Shown here piece by piece: positions 7,726 through 16,113 of a DNA stretch of 64,000 nucleotides. Numbering within the stretch: the first letter of the stretch is position 1; each line of letters begins with the position of its first letter. Source of the stretch: Amycolatopsis dendrobii (GTDB taxonomy: Bacteria; Actinomycetota; Actinomycetes; Mycobacteriales; Pseudonocardiaceae). The position numbers and the translations under genes are program-made. The notes beneath the pieces are model-generated. The model worked only from the letters and a program-made list of their open reading frames with translations, did not search any database and was not told the DNA's origin. Location: NCBI RefSeq assembly GCF_014145675.1, contig NZ_JACGZW010000010.1:310001-374000 (forward strand). Reading direction: 5' to 3'.

Positions 7726-8724
7726 TCAGGCGGTCAGTTTCGGAATCACCTGCGCCCCGTACGCGGCCATCGTCTCCTCCCGCTCGTCGTGCATCAGGTA
7801 CAACGCGAACTGGTCCACTCCCAGCTCCGCCAGTTCCTCCAGCCGCGTGATGTGCGCCGAGGCCGGGCCGAGCAGGCAGAAGCGGTCGACGATCTCGTCC
7901 GGCACGAACGCGGTCGACGGGTTTCCGGCGCGGCCGTGGTGGGAGTAGTCGTAGCCCTCGCGCTCGCGGATGTAGTCGGTCAGCTCGCGCGGCACCGGGC
8001 CGGACGAGCCGTACCGGGCCACCAGGTCCGCGACGTGGTTGCCGACCATGCCGCCGAACCAGCGGAGCTGTTCCCGTTGGTGTGCCAGGTCTTCTCCGAC
8101 GTACGCCGGGGCCGCGACGCAGATCGTGATCCCGCCTGGATCGCGGCCCGCGGCGCGCGCGGCGTCCCGGACCGCGCCGATCGTCCAGCGGGCGATGGCC
8201 GGGTCGGCGCATTGCAGGATGAAGCCGTCCGCGTGTTCGCCGACGGTCCGCAGCGCCTTCGGGCCGTACCCGGCCATCCACATTTCCAGCCGGCCGCCGC
8301 GAATCCACGGGATGCGGACCGCGGTGTCGTTCATCGTGACCTCGCGGCCTTCGGCGAGATCCTTGACCACGCGCATGCATTCCCGCACGGTGGCCAAAGT
8401 GGACGGCGGACGGCCGACCACCCGGTGCGCGGAGTCGCCGCGGCCGATGCCGCACACCGTGCGGTTGCCGAACATGTCGTTGAGCGTCGCGAAGGTCGAC
8501 GCCATCACCGACCAGTCGCGCGTGCCCGGGCTGGTCACCATCGGGCCCACGACCAGCGCGGACGTCGCTTCGAGGATCCGCGAGTAGATCACGAACGGTT
8601 CCTGCCACAGCACGCACGAGTCGAACGTCCAGCCGTACCGGAACCCGGCGTCCTCGGCGGCCTTCATCATCCGCACGACCTCCGCCGCGGGCGGGTCGGT
8701 CTGCAACACGATCCCGAAATCCAT
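7726..8724 (-). CDS. LLM class F420-dependent oxidoreductase (TIGR03842-like)
   Basis: 332 aa luciferase-like TIM-barrel flavin/F420 oxidoreductase, related to methylene-tetrahydromethanopterin reductase. The start MDFGIVLQTDPPAAEVV, the FGNRTVCGIGRGDS segment and the GYGPKALRTVGEHADGF segment are typical of the subfamily I know as TIGR03842, whose reaction is not established. It is the last gene of the NCS1-nitrilase-hydantoinase operon, 10 nt after hydA, which ties it to cyclic ureide or pyrimidine catabolism. It could act on a dihydropyrimidine-level intermediate, but that is only inference. No dihydropyrimidine dehydrogenase is present in the window. Confidence 0.88.
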   Translation of the reverse strand: MDFGIVLQTDPPAAEVVRMMKAAEDAGFRYGWTFDSCVLWQEPFVIYSRILEATSALVVGPMVTSPGTRDWSVMASTFATLNDMFGNRTVCGIGRGDSAHRVVGRPPSTLATVRECMRVVKDLAEGREVTMNDTAVRIPWIRGGRLEMWMAGYGPKALRTVGEHADGFILQCADPAIARWTIGAVRDAARAAGRDPGGITICVAAPAYVGEDLAHQREQLRWFGGMVGNHVADLVARYGSSGPVPRELTDYIREREGYDYSHHGRAGNPSTAFVPDEIVDRFCLLGPASAHITRLEELAELGVDQFALYLMHDEREETMAAYGAQVIPKLTA

Positions 8725-8734
8725 CAGGCGGCCC

Positions 8735-10117
8735 TCAATTCAGGTACTGATTGAGTTCACGGGACAGGAACTTGCCGTGCCCGGGGCTGCCGTGGAATCC
8801 GTCCGGCGAGACCACGACGCGACCGCGCGACAGTACAGTGTGGACTTTTCCAGTGAGCGAAAACCCCTCGTACGCCGAGTAATCCACATTCATGTGATGC
8901 GTAGCCGCGGACAGGGTCTGGGTCGCCGCGGGGTCGTACACCACGATGTCCGCGTCCGAGCCCGCCGCGATCACGCCCTTGCGCGGGTACAGCCCGAACA
9001 TCCGCGCGGGCGTCGCCGAACACGTCTCGACCCAGCGGCCCAGCGAGATCTCGCCCGCGACCACACCCTGGTGCAGCAGGTCCATCCGGTGCTCGACGCC
9101 CGGAATCCCGTTCGGGATCGCCCGGAAGTCGCCGCGCCCCAGTTCCTTCTGATCCTTGAAGCAGAACGGGCAATGGTCGGTGGAAACCACGGACAGGTCG
9201 TTCGTGCGCAGCCCGCGCCACAGGTCCGCCTGGTGCGATTTTTCCCGCAGCGGCGGCGAAGCGACGAACTTGGCGCCCTCGAAATCGGGTTTCGCCAGGT
9301 CCTCAATGGACAGATACAGATACTGCGGACAGGTTTCGGCGAAGACGTTCTGCCCGTTGTCCCGCGCCTCGGCGACCGCGGCGAGCGCCTGCGCGGCCGA
9401 CAAATGCACGATGTACAGCGGGGATCCGGTCACCTGAGCGAGCCGGATCGCCCGTGAGGTCGCCTCGCCTTCCAGTTCGGGCGGCCGGGTCAGGCCGTGC
9501 TGCACCGGATCGGTGTTCCCGGCGGCGACCGCCTGTGCGGCCAGTTCGTCGATCGCGATGCCGTTTTCCGCGTGCATCATGATCGTCGCGCCGATCTCGC
9601 GCGCCTGCTGCATGGCGCGCAGGATTTCCCCGTCGGTGGAATAGAAAACGCCGGGGTAGGCCATGAACATCTTGAAACTGCCGACCCCGCCGTCGACGCA
9701 CGCGCGCATTTCCTTGAGCGAGGAGTCGTTGACGTCCGACACGATCATGTGGAACCCGTAGTCGATCGCGCAGTTGCCGTCCGCTTTGGCATGCCACTTG
9801 TCCAGAGTGGACAACAGGGAAGTTCCCTTGGCCTGCACGGCGAAGTCGATGATCGTCGTCGTGCCGCCCCATGCGGCGGCGATGGTGCCGGTTTCGAAGG
9901 AATCGACCGAATGCGTGCCGCCGAACGGCATTTCCATGTGCGTGTGCGCGTCGATTCCGCCGGGCAGCACGTACTTCCCGGTCGCGTCGATCGTTTCGTC
10001 GCCGGCGAGCGTGCCGGGCGCGCCTACCGCCGCGATGGTTTCGCCGTCCACCAGCACGTCGGCGGTGACCGCGCCGGACGGCGAAACTACTTGCCCGCCT
10101 CGGATAAGGGTCGTCAT
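8735..10117 (-). CDS. hydA: Dihydropyrimidinase / D-hydantoinase
   Basis: 460 aa cyclic amidohydrolase that opens dihydropyrimidine or hydantoin rings to N-carbamoyl amino acids. The metal site is complete: GGIDAHTHMEMPF (HxH), GSFKMFMAYPG (the carboxylated lysine), MMHAENG, IVHLSA and STDHCPF. Start ATG 10117 overlaps the upstream nitrilase stop as TGATG, indicating translational coupling. Hydantoinase and dihydropyrimidinase cannot be told apart by these motifs; natural substrates are probably dihydrouracil or dihydrothymine. Confidence 0.93.
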   Translation of the reverse strand: MTTLIRGGQVVSPSGAVTADVLVDGETIAAVGAPGTLAGDETIDATGKYVLPGGIDAHTHMEMPFGGTHSVDSFETGTIAAAWGGTTTIIDFAVQAKGTSLLSTLDKWHAKADGNCAIDYGFHMIVSDVNDSSLKEMRACVDGGVGSFKMFMAYPGVFYSTDGEILRAMQQAREIGATIMMHAENGIAIDELAAQAVAAGNTDPVQHGLTRPPELEGEATSRAIRLAQVTGSPLYIVHLSAAQALAAVAEARDNGQNVFAETCPQYLYLSIEDLAKPDFEGAKFVASPPLREKSHQADLWRGLRTNDLSVVSTDHCPFCFKDQKELGRGDFRAIPNGIPGVEHRMDLLHQGVVAGEISLGRWVETCSATPARMFGLYPRKGVIAAGSDADIVVYDPAATQTLSAATHHMNVDYSAYEGFSLTGKVHTVLSRGRVVVSPDGFHGSPGHGKFLSRELNQYLN

Positions 10118-10959
10118 CAGGCCTCCGCGAGCGGGCCGTAGCTGTCCGGGCGGCGGTCGCGGTAGAACTGCCACAGATCGCGGACCTCGGCGAGCCTGCC
10201 CATGTCCAGATCGCGGACCACGATCTCCTCCTCGGTGTCCGACGCCGCCTCGCCGACGAGCTGGCCGCGCGGGTCCACAAAGTACGATTGGCCGTAGAAG
10301 TCGTTGTCGCCCAGCGGTTCCACGCCGACCCGGTTGATCGTGCCCACGTAGTATTCGTTCGCCACCGCGGCCGCGGGCTGCTCCAGCCGCCACAGGTATT
10401 CCGACAGCCCGCGGCTCGTCGCCGACGGGTTGAACACGATCTGCGCCCCGGCCAGCCCGAGCGCGCGCCAGCCTTCGGGGAAGTGCCGTTCGTAGCAGAT
10501 GTACACGCCGATCCGGCCGACCGCGGTGTCGAAGACCGGATAGCCGAGGTTGCCCGGCTTGAAGTAGAACTTCTCCCAGAAGCCCTTCACCTGCGGAATG
10601 TGGTTCTTGCGGTGCATTCCGAGGTATTTCCCGTCGGCGTCGATCACCGCCGCGGTGTTGTAGTAGACGCCCGGCTGTTCCTGTTCGTACATCGGCACCA
10701 CGAGCACCACGCCGTGCCGTTCGGCGACCTCCTGCATGAGCTTCGTGGTGGGGCCGTCCGGAATAGCCTCGGTGTAGGAATAGAAGTCCGCGTCCTGCAC
10801 CTGGCAGAAATACGGGCCGTAGAACAGTTCCTGAAGGCACACCACTTGCGCGCCTTGCGAAGCCGCCTTGCCGATGGCGTCGACCGCGTTCGCGATCATC
10901 GACTCCTTGTCGCCCGTCCACCGCTGCTGGATCAAGCCGGCTCGGACCGTGTCAGACAC
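10117..10959 (-). CDS. Nitrilase-superfamily N-carbamoyl hydrolase (beta-ureidopropionase-like)
   Basis: 280 aa carbon-nitrogen hydrolase. The catalytic triad is recognisable: glutamate in the N-terminal third, lysine in RKNHIPQV, and cysteine in GVYICYERHFPEGW. The family removes the carbamoyl group from N-carbamoyl-beta-alanine or N-carbamoyl amino acids, which is the step after HydA. It overlaps the transporter gene by 8 nt at its start and hydA by 1 nt at its end, so the products are made from one transcript. N-carbamoyl-D-amino-acid hydrolase is the alternative name. Confidence 0.88.
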   Translation of the reverse strand: MSDTVRAGLIQQRWTGDKESMIANAVDAIGKAASQGAQVVCLQELFYGPYFCQVQDADFYSYTEAIPDGPTTKLMQEVAERHGVVLVVPMYEQEQPGVYYNTAAVIDADGKYLGMHRKNHIPQVKGFWEKFYFKPGNLGYPVFDTAVGRIGVYICYERHFPEGWRALGLAGAQIVFNPSATSRGLSEYLWRLEQPAAAVANEYYVGTINRVGVEPLGDNDFYGQSYFVDPRGQLVGEAASDTEEEIVVRDLDMGRLAEVRDLWQFYRDRRPDSYGPLAEA

Positions 10960-12457
10960 TGGTTTCCTCCTCGTTCCGGTGCGCGTTCACAGGAAGGCTG
11001 AGCAGGATGTAGCCGACGAACGCGCCGACGAAACCCATTGCCCAGTTGTAGTCGTACAAAGGTTTCAGGAACGGAATGAGCCCGTCCGCCGGGAACGGCC
11101 CGCCGTAGGCCCCGCCGACCGCGAGCACCGCGCCGATCAGGGTCGCGACGAGCGCGCGCCAGTGCCAGCCCGCGGTGAACCAGTACTGCCCGCTGGGCAG
11201 GTACAGGTCGGCCAGCTTCAGCCGGGTCCGCTTGACCACCCAGTACCCGGCGACGAGCACTCCGGCGACCGCGCCGAGCAGGCCGCCGTAGAAGCCGAGC
11301 CAGGCGAAAATGTAGATGTCCGGGTCGGAGTAGAGCCGCCACGGCTGGATCAGGACGCCGATCACGCCGGTGATCAGTCCGCCGAGCGCGAAGGTGATCC
11401 GCTTCGGGAAGGCGTTGGAGAAATCGTAGGACGGGCTGACGACGTTCGCCGCCAGGTTGGCCGAGATCGTCGCCAGCACGAGCGCGATCAGCGCGACGAC
11501 CACCACGACCGGGCTGGAGAACTTGTCCGCCAGCTGCGCCGGGTCCCAGATGTCCTGCCCGTAGAGCACGTGCCCGCCGGACGTGGTGAGGATGGCGACG
11601 ATCGCGATGAAGGTCATCGTCGTCGGCAGCCCGAGGATCTGCCCGCGCATCTGCTTGCGCTGGCTGCCGCCGAAGCGGGTGAAGTCCGGCATGTTCAGCG
11701 ACAGCGTCGACCAGAACGCGATCATCGCCATCAGCGACGGCGCGAACACCTTCCAGAATCCCGGCCCCCAGCCGAGCTTCCCGCTGTCGTGCAGGATCGG
11801 GCCGAGGCCGCCCGCCTTCACCAGCACGTAGCCGAGCAGGATCAGGAACCCGACCGACACCAGCGGCGCGGTCCAGTTCTCGAACTTGCGGACCGCCTCC
11901 ATGCCGCGCCAGATGATCAGCATCTGCAACAGCCAGAACACCGCGAACGACAGCCACATCGTCCAGTGCTGCCCGGCGATCACCGCCGAATCGCGCCAGC
12001 CGGACCCGGCCAGGCGCCCGACGATCACGTAGATCGCCTCGCCGCCCACCCAGGTCTGGATGCCGAACCAGCCGCAGGCGATGAACGCGCGCAGCAGCGC
12101 GGCGAGGTTCGCGCCGCGCAGGCCGTAGAACGCGCGGGCGAAGACCGGGAACGGGATGCCGTATTTGGTGCCGGCGTGGCTGTTGAGCAGCATCGGCGCG
12201 AGCACGATCAGGTTGCCGACGGTGATCGTGATCAGCGCTTGCAGCCAGTTCATGCCGAGCGCGATGAGCGACGCGGCCAGTGCGTACGAAGGGATGTTGT
12301 GCGCCATCCCCATCCAGAGCGCGAAATAGTTGTAGGTCGTCCAGGTCCGCTTCTCGACCGGGACCGGGGCCAGTTCGTCGTTGAAGAACCGGCTGCCTCG
12401 CAGCGCCCGCACGTCGCCGAGGTCCACCCGGCTGTGCTCACGTGTCGTCGGCTCCAT
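10952..12457 (-). CDS. NCS1 family nucleobase/hydantoin:cation symporter
   Basis: 501 aa polytopic membrane protein with about 12 hydrophobic segments. N-terminal features of the NCS1 family (Mhp1, allantoin and uracil permeases): TWTTYNYFALWMGMAHNIPSY, followed by GIPFPVFARAFYGLRGANLAALLRA and CGWFGIQTWVGG. It probably imports the cyclic ureide that HydA hydrolyses, either a pyrimidine derivative, hydantoin or allantoin. First gene of the four-gene operon. A 9-bp inverted repeat at 12496-12537 lies in its upstream region. Confidence 0.92.
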   Translation of the reverse strand: MEPTTREHSRVDLGDVRALRGSRFFNDELAPVPVEKRTWTTYNYFALWMGMAHNIPSYALAASLIALGMNWLQALITITVGNLIVLAPMLLNSHAGTKYGIPFPVFARAFYGLRGANLAALLRAFIACGWFGIQTWVGGEAIYVIVGRLAGSGWRDSAVIAGQHWTMWLSFAVFWLLQMLIIWRGMEAVRKFENWTAPLVSVGFLILLGYVLVKAGGLGPILHDSGKLGWGPGFWKVFAPSLMAMIAFWSTLSLNMPDFTRFGGSQRKQMRGQILGLPTTMTFIAIVAILTTSGGHVLYGQDIWDPAQLADKFSSPVVVVVALIALVLATISANLAANVVSPSYDFSNAFPKRITFALGGLITGVIGVLIQPWRLYSDPDIYIFAWLGFYGGLLGAVAGVLVAGYWVVKRTRLKLADLYLPSGQYWFTAGWHWRALVATLIGAVLAVGGAYGGPFPADGLIPFLKPLYDYNWAMGFVGAFVGYILLSLPVNAHRNEEETSV

Positions 12458-12495
12458 TGCGGAATCCTGCGCGCCGGGCGGGGGCCGGGGGCAGA

Positions 12496-12537
12496 GACAG
12501 ACTGTTCACTGTTCGGCCGCCCTTGGCGCAGTCTGTC
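12496..12537. promoter_or_regulatory. Inverted repeat upstream of the NCS1 operon
   Basis: GACAGACTG (12496-12504) and CAGTCTGTC (12529-12537) are perfect reverse complements separated by 24 nt, in the 220-bp gap between the divergent NCS1 transporter and response-regulator genes. The word CAGACTGT recurs in the pucR-mmsA intergenic region (19151-19158). Operator function is inferred. Confidence 0.45.
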
Positions 12538-12677
12538 GATTGCGCCGAACCGCGCCGGGGTGCATGACCTGCGTCACAACCTGCTCGTGACGTCCGGGCA
12601 AAACGGCGGAAACATCTCCACCGGATCTCCACATCTCGCCCGGACGGCCTCCACGGCGATTGCTTAAAGTCGGCGGC

Positions 12678-13370
12678 ATGGACAACGGGGGAAGACGGGT
12701 GCTGGTCGTCGAGGACGACCTCACCATCGCCGCGTCGATCGATGCCCGGCTGAGCGCGGAAGGGTTCTCCGTGACGGTCGCGCACGACGGTCCCGGTGCG
12801 GTCGCGGCGGAGGCGGCGACCAGTCCCGACCTGGTGGTTCTCGACGTGATGCTGCCCGGTTTCGACGGTCTCGAGGTGTGCCGCCGGATCCAGGCGCGCC
12901 GTCCGGTGCCGGTGCTCATGCTCACCGCCCGCGCCGACGAGACCGACCTGCTGGTGGGCCTCGGCGTCGGCGCGGACGACTACCTCACGAAGCCGTTCTC
13001 GATGCGCGTGCTGTCCGCGCGGATCCAGGCGCTGCTGCGGCGGGTGGAGCGCTCGTCGGCCGCGGCGGAGGAGCGGATCGTGCTGGGAGACCTGGAGATC
13101 GACATCGCGGAACGCCGGGTTCGCCGAGGGGGCGAACCCGCCCAGCTGACGCCGATCGAATTCGATCTCCTGGTGCATTTCGCGCGCCGTCCGCGTGCGG
13201 TGCAGCCGCGGGAACGGCTGCTGAGCGAGGTGTGGGACTGGGACGTGCAGGCGACCGGAGCGGGTACGAGGGCGGTCGACAGCCACATCAAGGCGTTGCG
13301 GCGCAAGCTCGGGGCCGACCTGATCCGGACGGTGCACGGGGTCGGGTACGCGCTGGAGGTTCCCGCGTGA
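12678..13370 (+). CDS. OmpR/PhoB-family response regulator
   Basis: 230 aa. The receiver domain has acidic pocket EDD near residues 12-14, phosphoacceptor aspartate in VVLDVMLPG, and conserved lysine in DDYLTKPF. The C-terminal winged-helix DNA-binding domain ends with DSHIKALRRKLG and TVHGVGYAL. ATG 12678 is the first start after the divergent promoter region. It overlaps its histidine kinase by 4 nt (GTGA), a classic two-component pair. The stimulus is unknown. Confidence 0.93.
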   Translation: MDNGGRRVLVVEDDLTIAASIDARLSAEGFSVTVAHDGPGAVAAEAATSPDLVVLDVMLPGFDGLEVCRRIQARRPVPVLMLTARADETDLLVGLGVGADDYLTKPFSMRVLSARIQALLRRVERSSAAAEERIVLGDLEIDIAERRVRRGGEPAQLTPIEFDLLVHFARRPRAVQPRERLLSEVWDWDVQATGAGTRAVDSHIKALRRKLGADLIRTVHGVGYALEVPA

Positions 13371-14428
13371 AGCCGTTCGTCGCGAAGGCCGTCGATTTCC
13401 TGCCGAGGCCGCTGGACGGGATCCGGTCGATCAAGCTGAAACTGGCGATCCTGATGGTCGCGTCCGGCGGGATCGCGTTCGCGTTCTTCCGCTACCAGAT
13501 CGGCTGGCTGCCGCCGCGGACGACGGTGACCGCGGTGGCGATCGCGTTGCTGACGTCGCAGATCCTGGCGCACGGCATGACCAGGCCGCTGCGCGAGATG
13601 ACGGCGGCCGCGCGGGCGATGGCGAAAGGCGATTACACGCGCCGGATCCGCGCCACCGCCCGCGACGAGGTCGGCTCGCTGGCCGCGGCGTTCAACCAGA
13701 TGGCCGCCGACCTGTCCACCGCGGACCGGCAGCGCCGCGAACTGATCGCGAACGTCTCGCACGAGCTCCGGACGCCGATCACCGCGCTGAACGCCGTGCT
13801 GGAGAACCTGGTGGACGGCGTCGCCTCGCCGGATCCCGCGACGCTCCGCACGGCCTTGCACCAGACCGAACGCCTGGGGCGGCTGGTCGCCGAACTGCTG
13901 GACCTGTCGCAGATCGACGCCGGAACGCTGCCGCTGGACCTCTCGCCGGTCGACCTCGAAGACCTGCTCGCCGAGGTCGCGGCGGAGGCGGAAGCGATGG
14001 CCGCGGCGGCGGGCCGGGGAGTCCGGTTCGCGGTCTCGGTGACGCCGTCCGGCGCGACGGTGTCCGCCGACCGGGAGCGGATTTACCAGGTGGTGCTGAA
14101 CCTGCTGGAGAACGCCGCCAGGCACGGCCCGGCCGGCGGAGAAGTGGCGGTGCTGGCGCGGGTCGAGCCGGGGGAAGCGCGGATCGAGGTGCACGACCAG
14201 GGGCCGGGGATCCCGGAACCCGACCGGGACCGGGTGTTCGAGCGGTTCACCCGGGGAGAACGCGCCGGGGGCGGCGGGACCGGGCTGGGGCTGGCGATCG
14301 CGCGGTGGGTGGTGGAACTGCACGGCGGGACCGTCGCGGTGGTCGATCCCGAGCCGGTCTCCAGCGGAGGTCTCGCTGCTGGCGGCGGCGGGCCGGGGTG
14401 CCGGATCCGGGTGACACTGCCCGCTTGA
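13367..14428 (+). CDS. HAMP-domain sensor histidine kinase
   Basis: 353 aa. There are two closely spaced hydrophobic segments near the N-terminus (residues about 23-70) with only a dozen residues between them, so no sizeable extracellular sensor domain. Then come a HAMP domain (TRPLREMTAAARAMAKGDY), a phosphoacceptor H-box (NVSHELRTPI) and an ATPase with N-box (LLENAARHG) and glycine boxes (DQGPGIP, GGGTGLGLAI). It probably senses within or close to the membrane, or through a partner. The start GTG 13367 overlaps the stop of the response regulator. Confidence 0.92.
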   Translation: MKPFVAKAVDFLPRPLDGIRSIKLKLAILMVASGGIAFAFFRYQIGWLPPRTTVTAVAIALLTSQILAHGMTRPLREMTAAARAMAKGDYTRRIRATARDEVGSLAAAFNQMAADLSTADRQRRELIANVSHELRTPITALNAVLENLVDGVASPDPATLRTALHQTERLGRLVAELLDLSQIDAGTLPLDLSPVDLEDLLAEVAAEAEAMAAAAGRGVRFAVSVTPSGATVSADRERIYQVVLNLLENAARHGPAGGEVAVLARVEPGEARIEVHDQGPGIPEPDRDRVFERFTRGERAGGGGTGLGLAIARWVVELHGGTVAVVDPEPVSSGGLAAGGGGPGCRIRVTLPA

Positions 14429-14450
14429 CGGCGGGTTGCTTTCCCGCTGC

Positions 14451-14506
14451 GGTCCGTGAGGGGGCTCTGAGGGAATCTGATTCCGTGAGGGAAACCCTCA
14501 CGGACC
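14451..14506. repeat. Intergenic hairpin repeat, likely terminator of the two-component operon
   Basis: GGTCCGTGAGGG (14451-14462) is the exact reverse complement of CCCTCACGGACC (14495-14506). Inside, TCCGTGAGGG (14482-14491) pairs with CCCTCACGGA (14495-14504) around an AAA loop, a 10-bp hairpin, and GGAATCTGATTCC (14472-14484) is a further palindrome. It begins 23 nt after the kinase stop codon. It could terminate transcription, but the nested arms suggest a dispersed repeat; a partial relative lies at 5490-5541. Confidence 0.6.
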
Positions 14507-14631
14507 TTTGGGCCTGTCGGCGGAATGAGTATCGCCGCGCGCCTCCGTTGCCGAGAAGTCCCCCATCGCGTCGCCGAGGCTCCCCGCAGCCGCCGCGCGC
14601 ACTGCTATTTGCTATCGCGAAGAGAGGTTCC

Positions 14632-16107
14632 ATGTCCGAGCAGGTCCAGAATCACCCCGCGCATGCCGTTCCGCCGTGGGCGGTGCGCGTCGTCCGGCAG
14701 CCGGGGCCGAGGCCGTTGTTCGAGCGGGCCGAAACAGCGGTGCCCGTCGGGGCGAAACTGGCCGCGCTGGCAGTCGCGGTCGCAGGAGCGGTCGTCGTGC
14801 CGGTGGACCGGCCCGGGATCGGCTGGGTGCTGGCGTTGCTGATCGCCGCCGCGGTGCTTTTGACGCGCACGAGGCTGTCCGGGACGCGAGAAGGAAACGC
14901 GAGGCGGTGGCGGCAAGCCGGTTGGGCGCTGCTGGCGACCGCGCTGCTCGCGGTAGGAGCCCTGCGGGCGGCCGAGTGGCTGTTCGTGTTGTGCGGGCTC
15001 GCGGCGGCAGTCGTGGCGTCGCTCGCCGTCGTCGGGAAGCGGACGGTGCACGGCACGACGTACGACGCTCTCGCCGTCCCGCTCGAAGCGTTCCGCGCGG
15101 TGCCGTGGCTGCTCCGCCGGAGTCCCCGCCCCGGTCGGCAACAAGGCCGAGTGCTCGGCGCGGTGCTGTTGTCCGGCCTGGTCCTGGTCGTGTTCCTGCC
15201 GTTGCTGATCAGCGCGGACCCCCGCTTCGCGCAGTTCGTCGGCGACCTCGTCCCGGAAGTGCGTCCCAGCTCGGCCGTCCGAACCGCGCTCGTGTTCGGA
15301 GTGGGTTTCGCGGCGATGGCAGCCGTCTTCCTCATCTCCGCGGATCCCTTGCCCGAACGGGAAAACCGGAGAACCACGGTCGGCGACCGGCTGTCGTGGA
15401 CGTCCTTGCTGGGCACTTTGTCGGTGCTGTTCACCGCGTACGTCGGGGTGCAAGCGACCGCCCTTTTCGGCGGCACGGACTACGTTCTCCGCACCGACGG
15501 CCTCACCTCGGCGGACTACGCACGCGGCGGTTTCTGGCAACTCTGCGCCTGCACGGTGCTGACCCTCGGCATCCTCGCTGCGGCCCTGCGCTGGGCCCCG
15601 AAAGCCACCAGCGCCGACCGGGCGGTCTTGCGGGCGCTGCTCGGTGCGCTGACTGTGCTGAGCCTGGTCGTGGTGCTGTCCGCCTTGAGTCGCATGTGGA
15701 CTTACCAGCAGGCCTACGGATTCACCGTGCTGCGCTTGCTGGTGGAGGTGTGCGAGATCTGGCTGGGAGTGGTGTTCGTCCTGATCGGCGCGACGCTCGG
15801 CACCCTCCGCGCGAACTGGCTGCCCCGCGCGGCGATCGCGACCGCCGCGCTGGCGCTGCTGGGACTGGCCGCCGCGAACCCGGAGGCAGCGATCGCGACC
15901 GCCAACCTGGACCGGGCGGCGCAGGGCAAGCCGCTCGACGTCCGCTACCTGAGCCGCTTCTCCGCCGACGTGGCCCCGGTCGTCGCGGCCCGCCGCCCCG
16001 ACGCGGCTTGCCTGCTGCGCCCGATCGCCGACGACGCTTGGCCTGCCTGGAATTTGAGCCGTTCGCAGGCGCGGGAGATCGTCCGGTCCCAGGCCCCGTG
16101 CGAATGA
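14632..16107 (+). CDS. Polytopic membrane protein, DUF4153/DUF4173-like
   Basis: 491 aa with about 10-12 hydrophobic segments, beginning after a 40-residue soluble N-terminus. The stretch PLERENRRTTV-like loop, the segment SADYARGGFWQLCA and the late YLSRFSADVAPVVA are characteristic of the actinobacterial DUF4153/DUF4173 membrane family, which has no assigned function. ATG 14632 follows AGAGAGG (14621-14627). It stands alone between a hairpin repeat and a convergent hypothetical gene. Confidence 0.75.
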   Translation: MSEQVQNHPAHAVPPWAVRVVRQPGPRPLFERAETAVPVGAKLAALAVAVAGAVVVPVDRPGIGWVLALLIAAAVLLTRTRLSGTREGNARRWRQAGWALLATALLAVGALRAAEWLFVLCGLAAAVVASLAVVGKRTVHGTTYDALAVPLEAFRAVPWLLRRSPRPGRQQGRVLGAVLLSGLVLVVFLPLLISADPRFAQFVGDLVPEVRPSSAVRTALVFGVGFAAMAAVFLISADPLPERENRRTTVGDRLSWTSLLGTLSVLFTAYVGVQATALFGGTDYVLRTDGLTSADYARGGFWQLCACTVLTLGILAAALRWAPKATSADRAVLRALLGALTVLSLVVVLSALSRMWTYQQAYGFTVLRLLVEVCEIWLGVVFVLIGATLGTLRANWLPRAAIATAALALLGLAAANPEAAIATANLDRAAQGKPLDVRYLSRFSADVAPVVAARRPDAACLLRPIADDAWPAWNLSRSQAREIVRSQAPCE

Positions 16108-16113
16108 CGGGGT

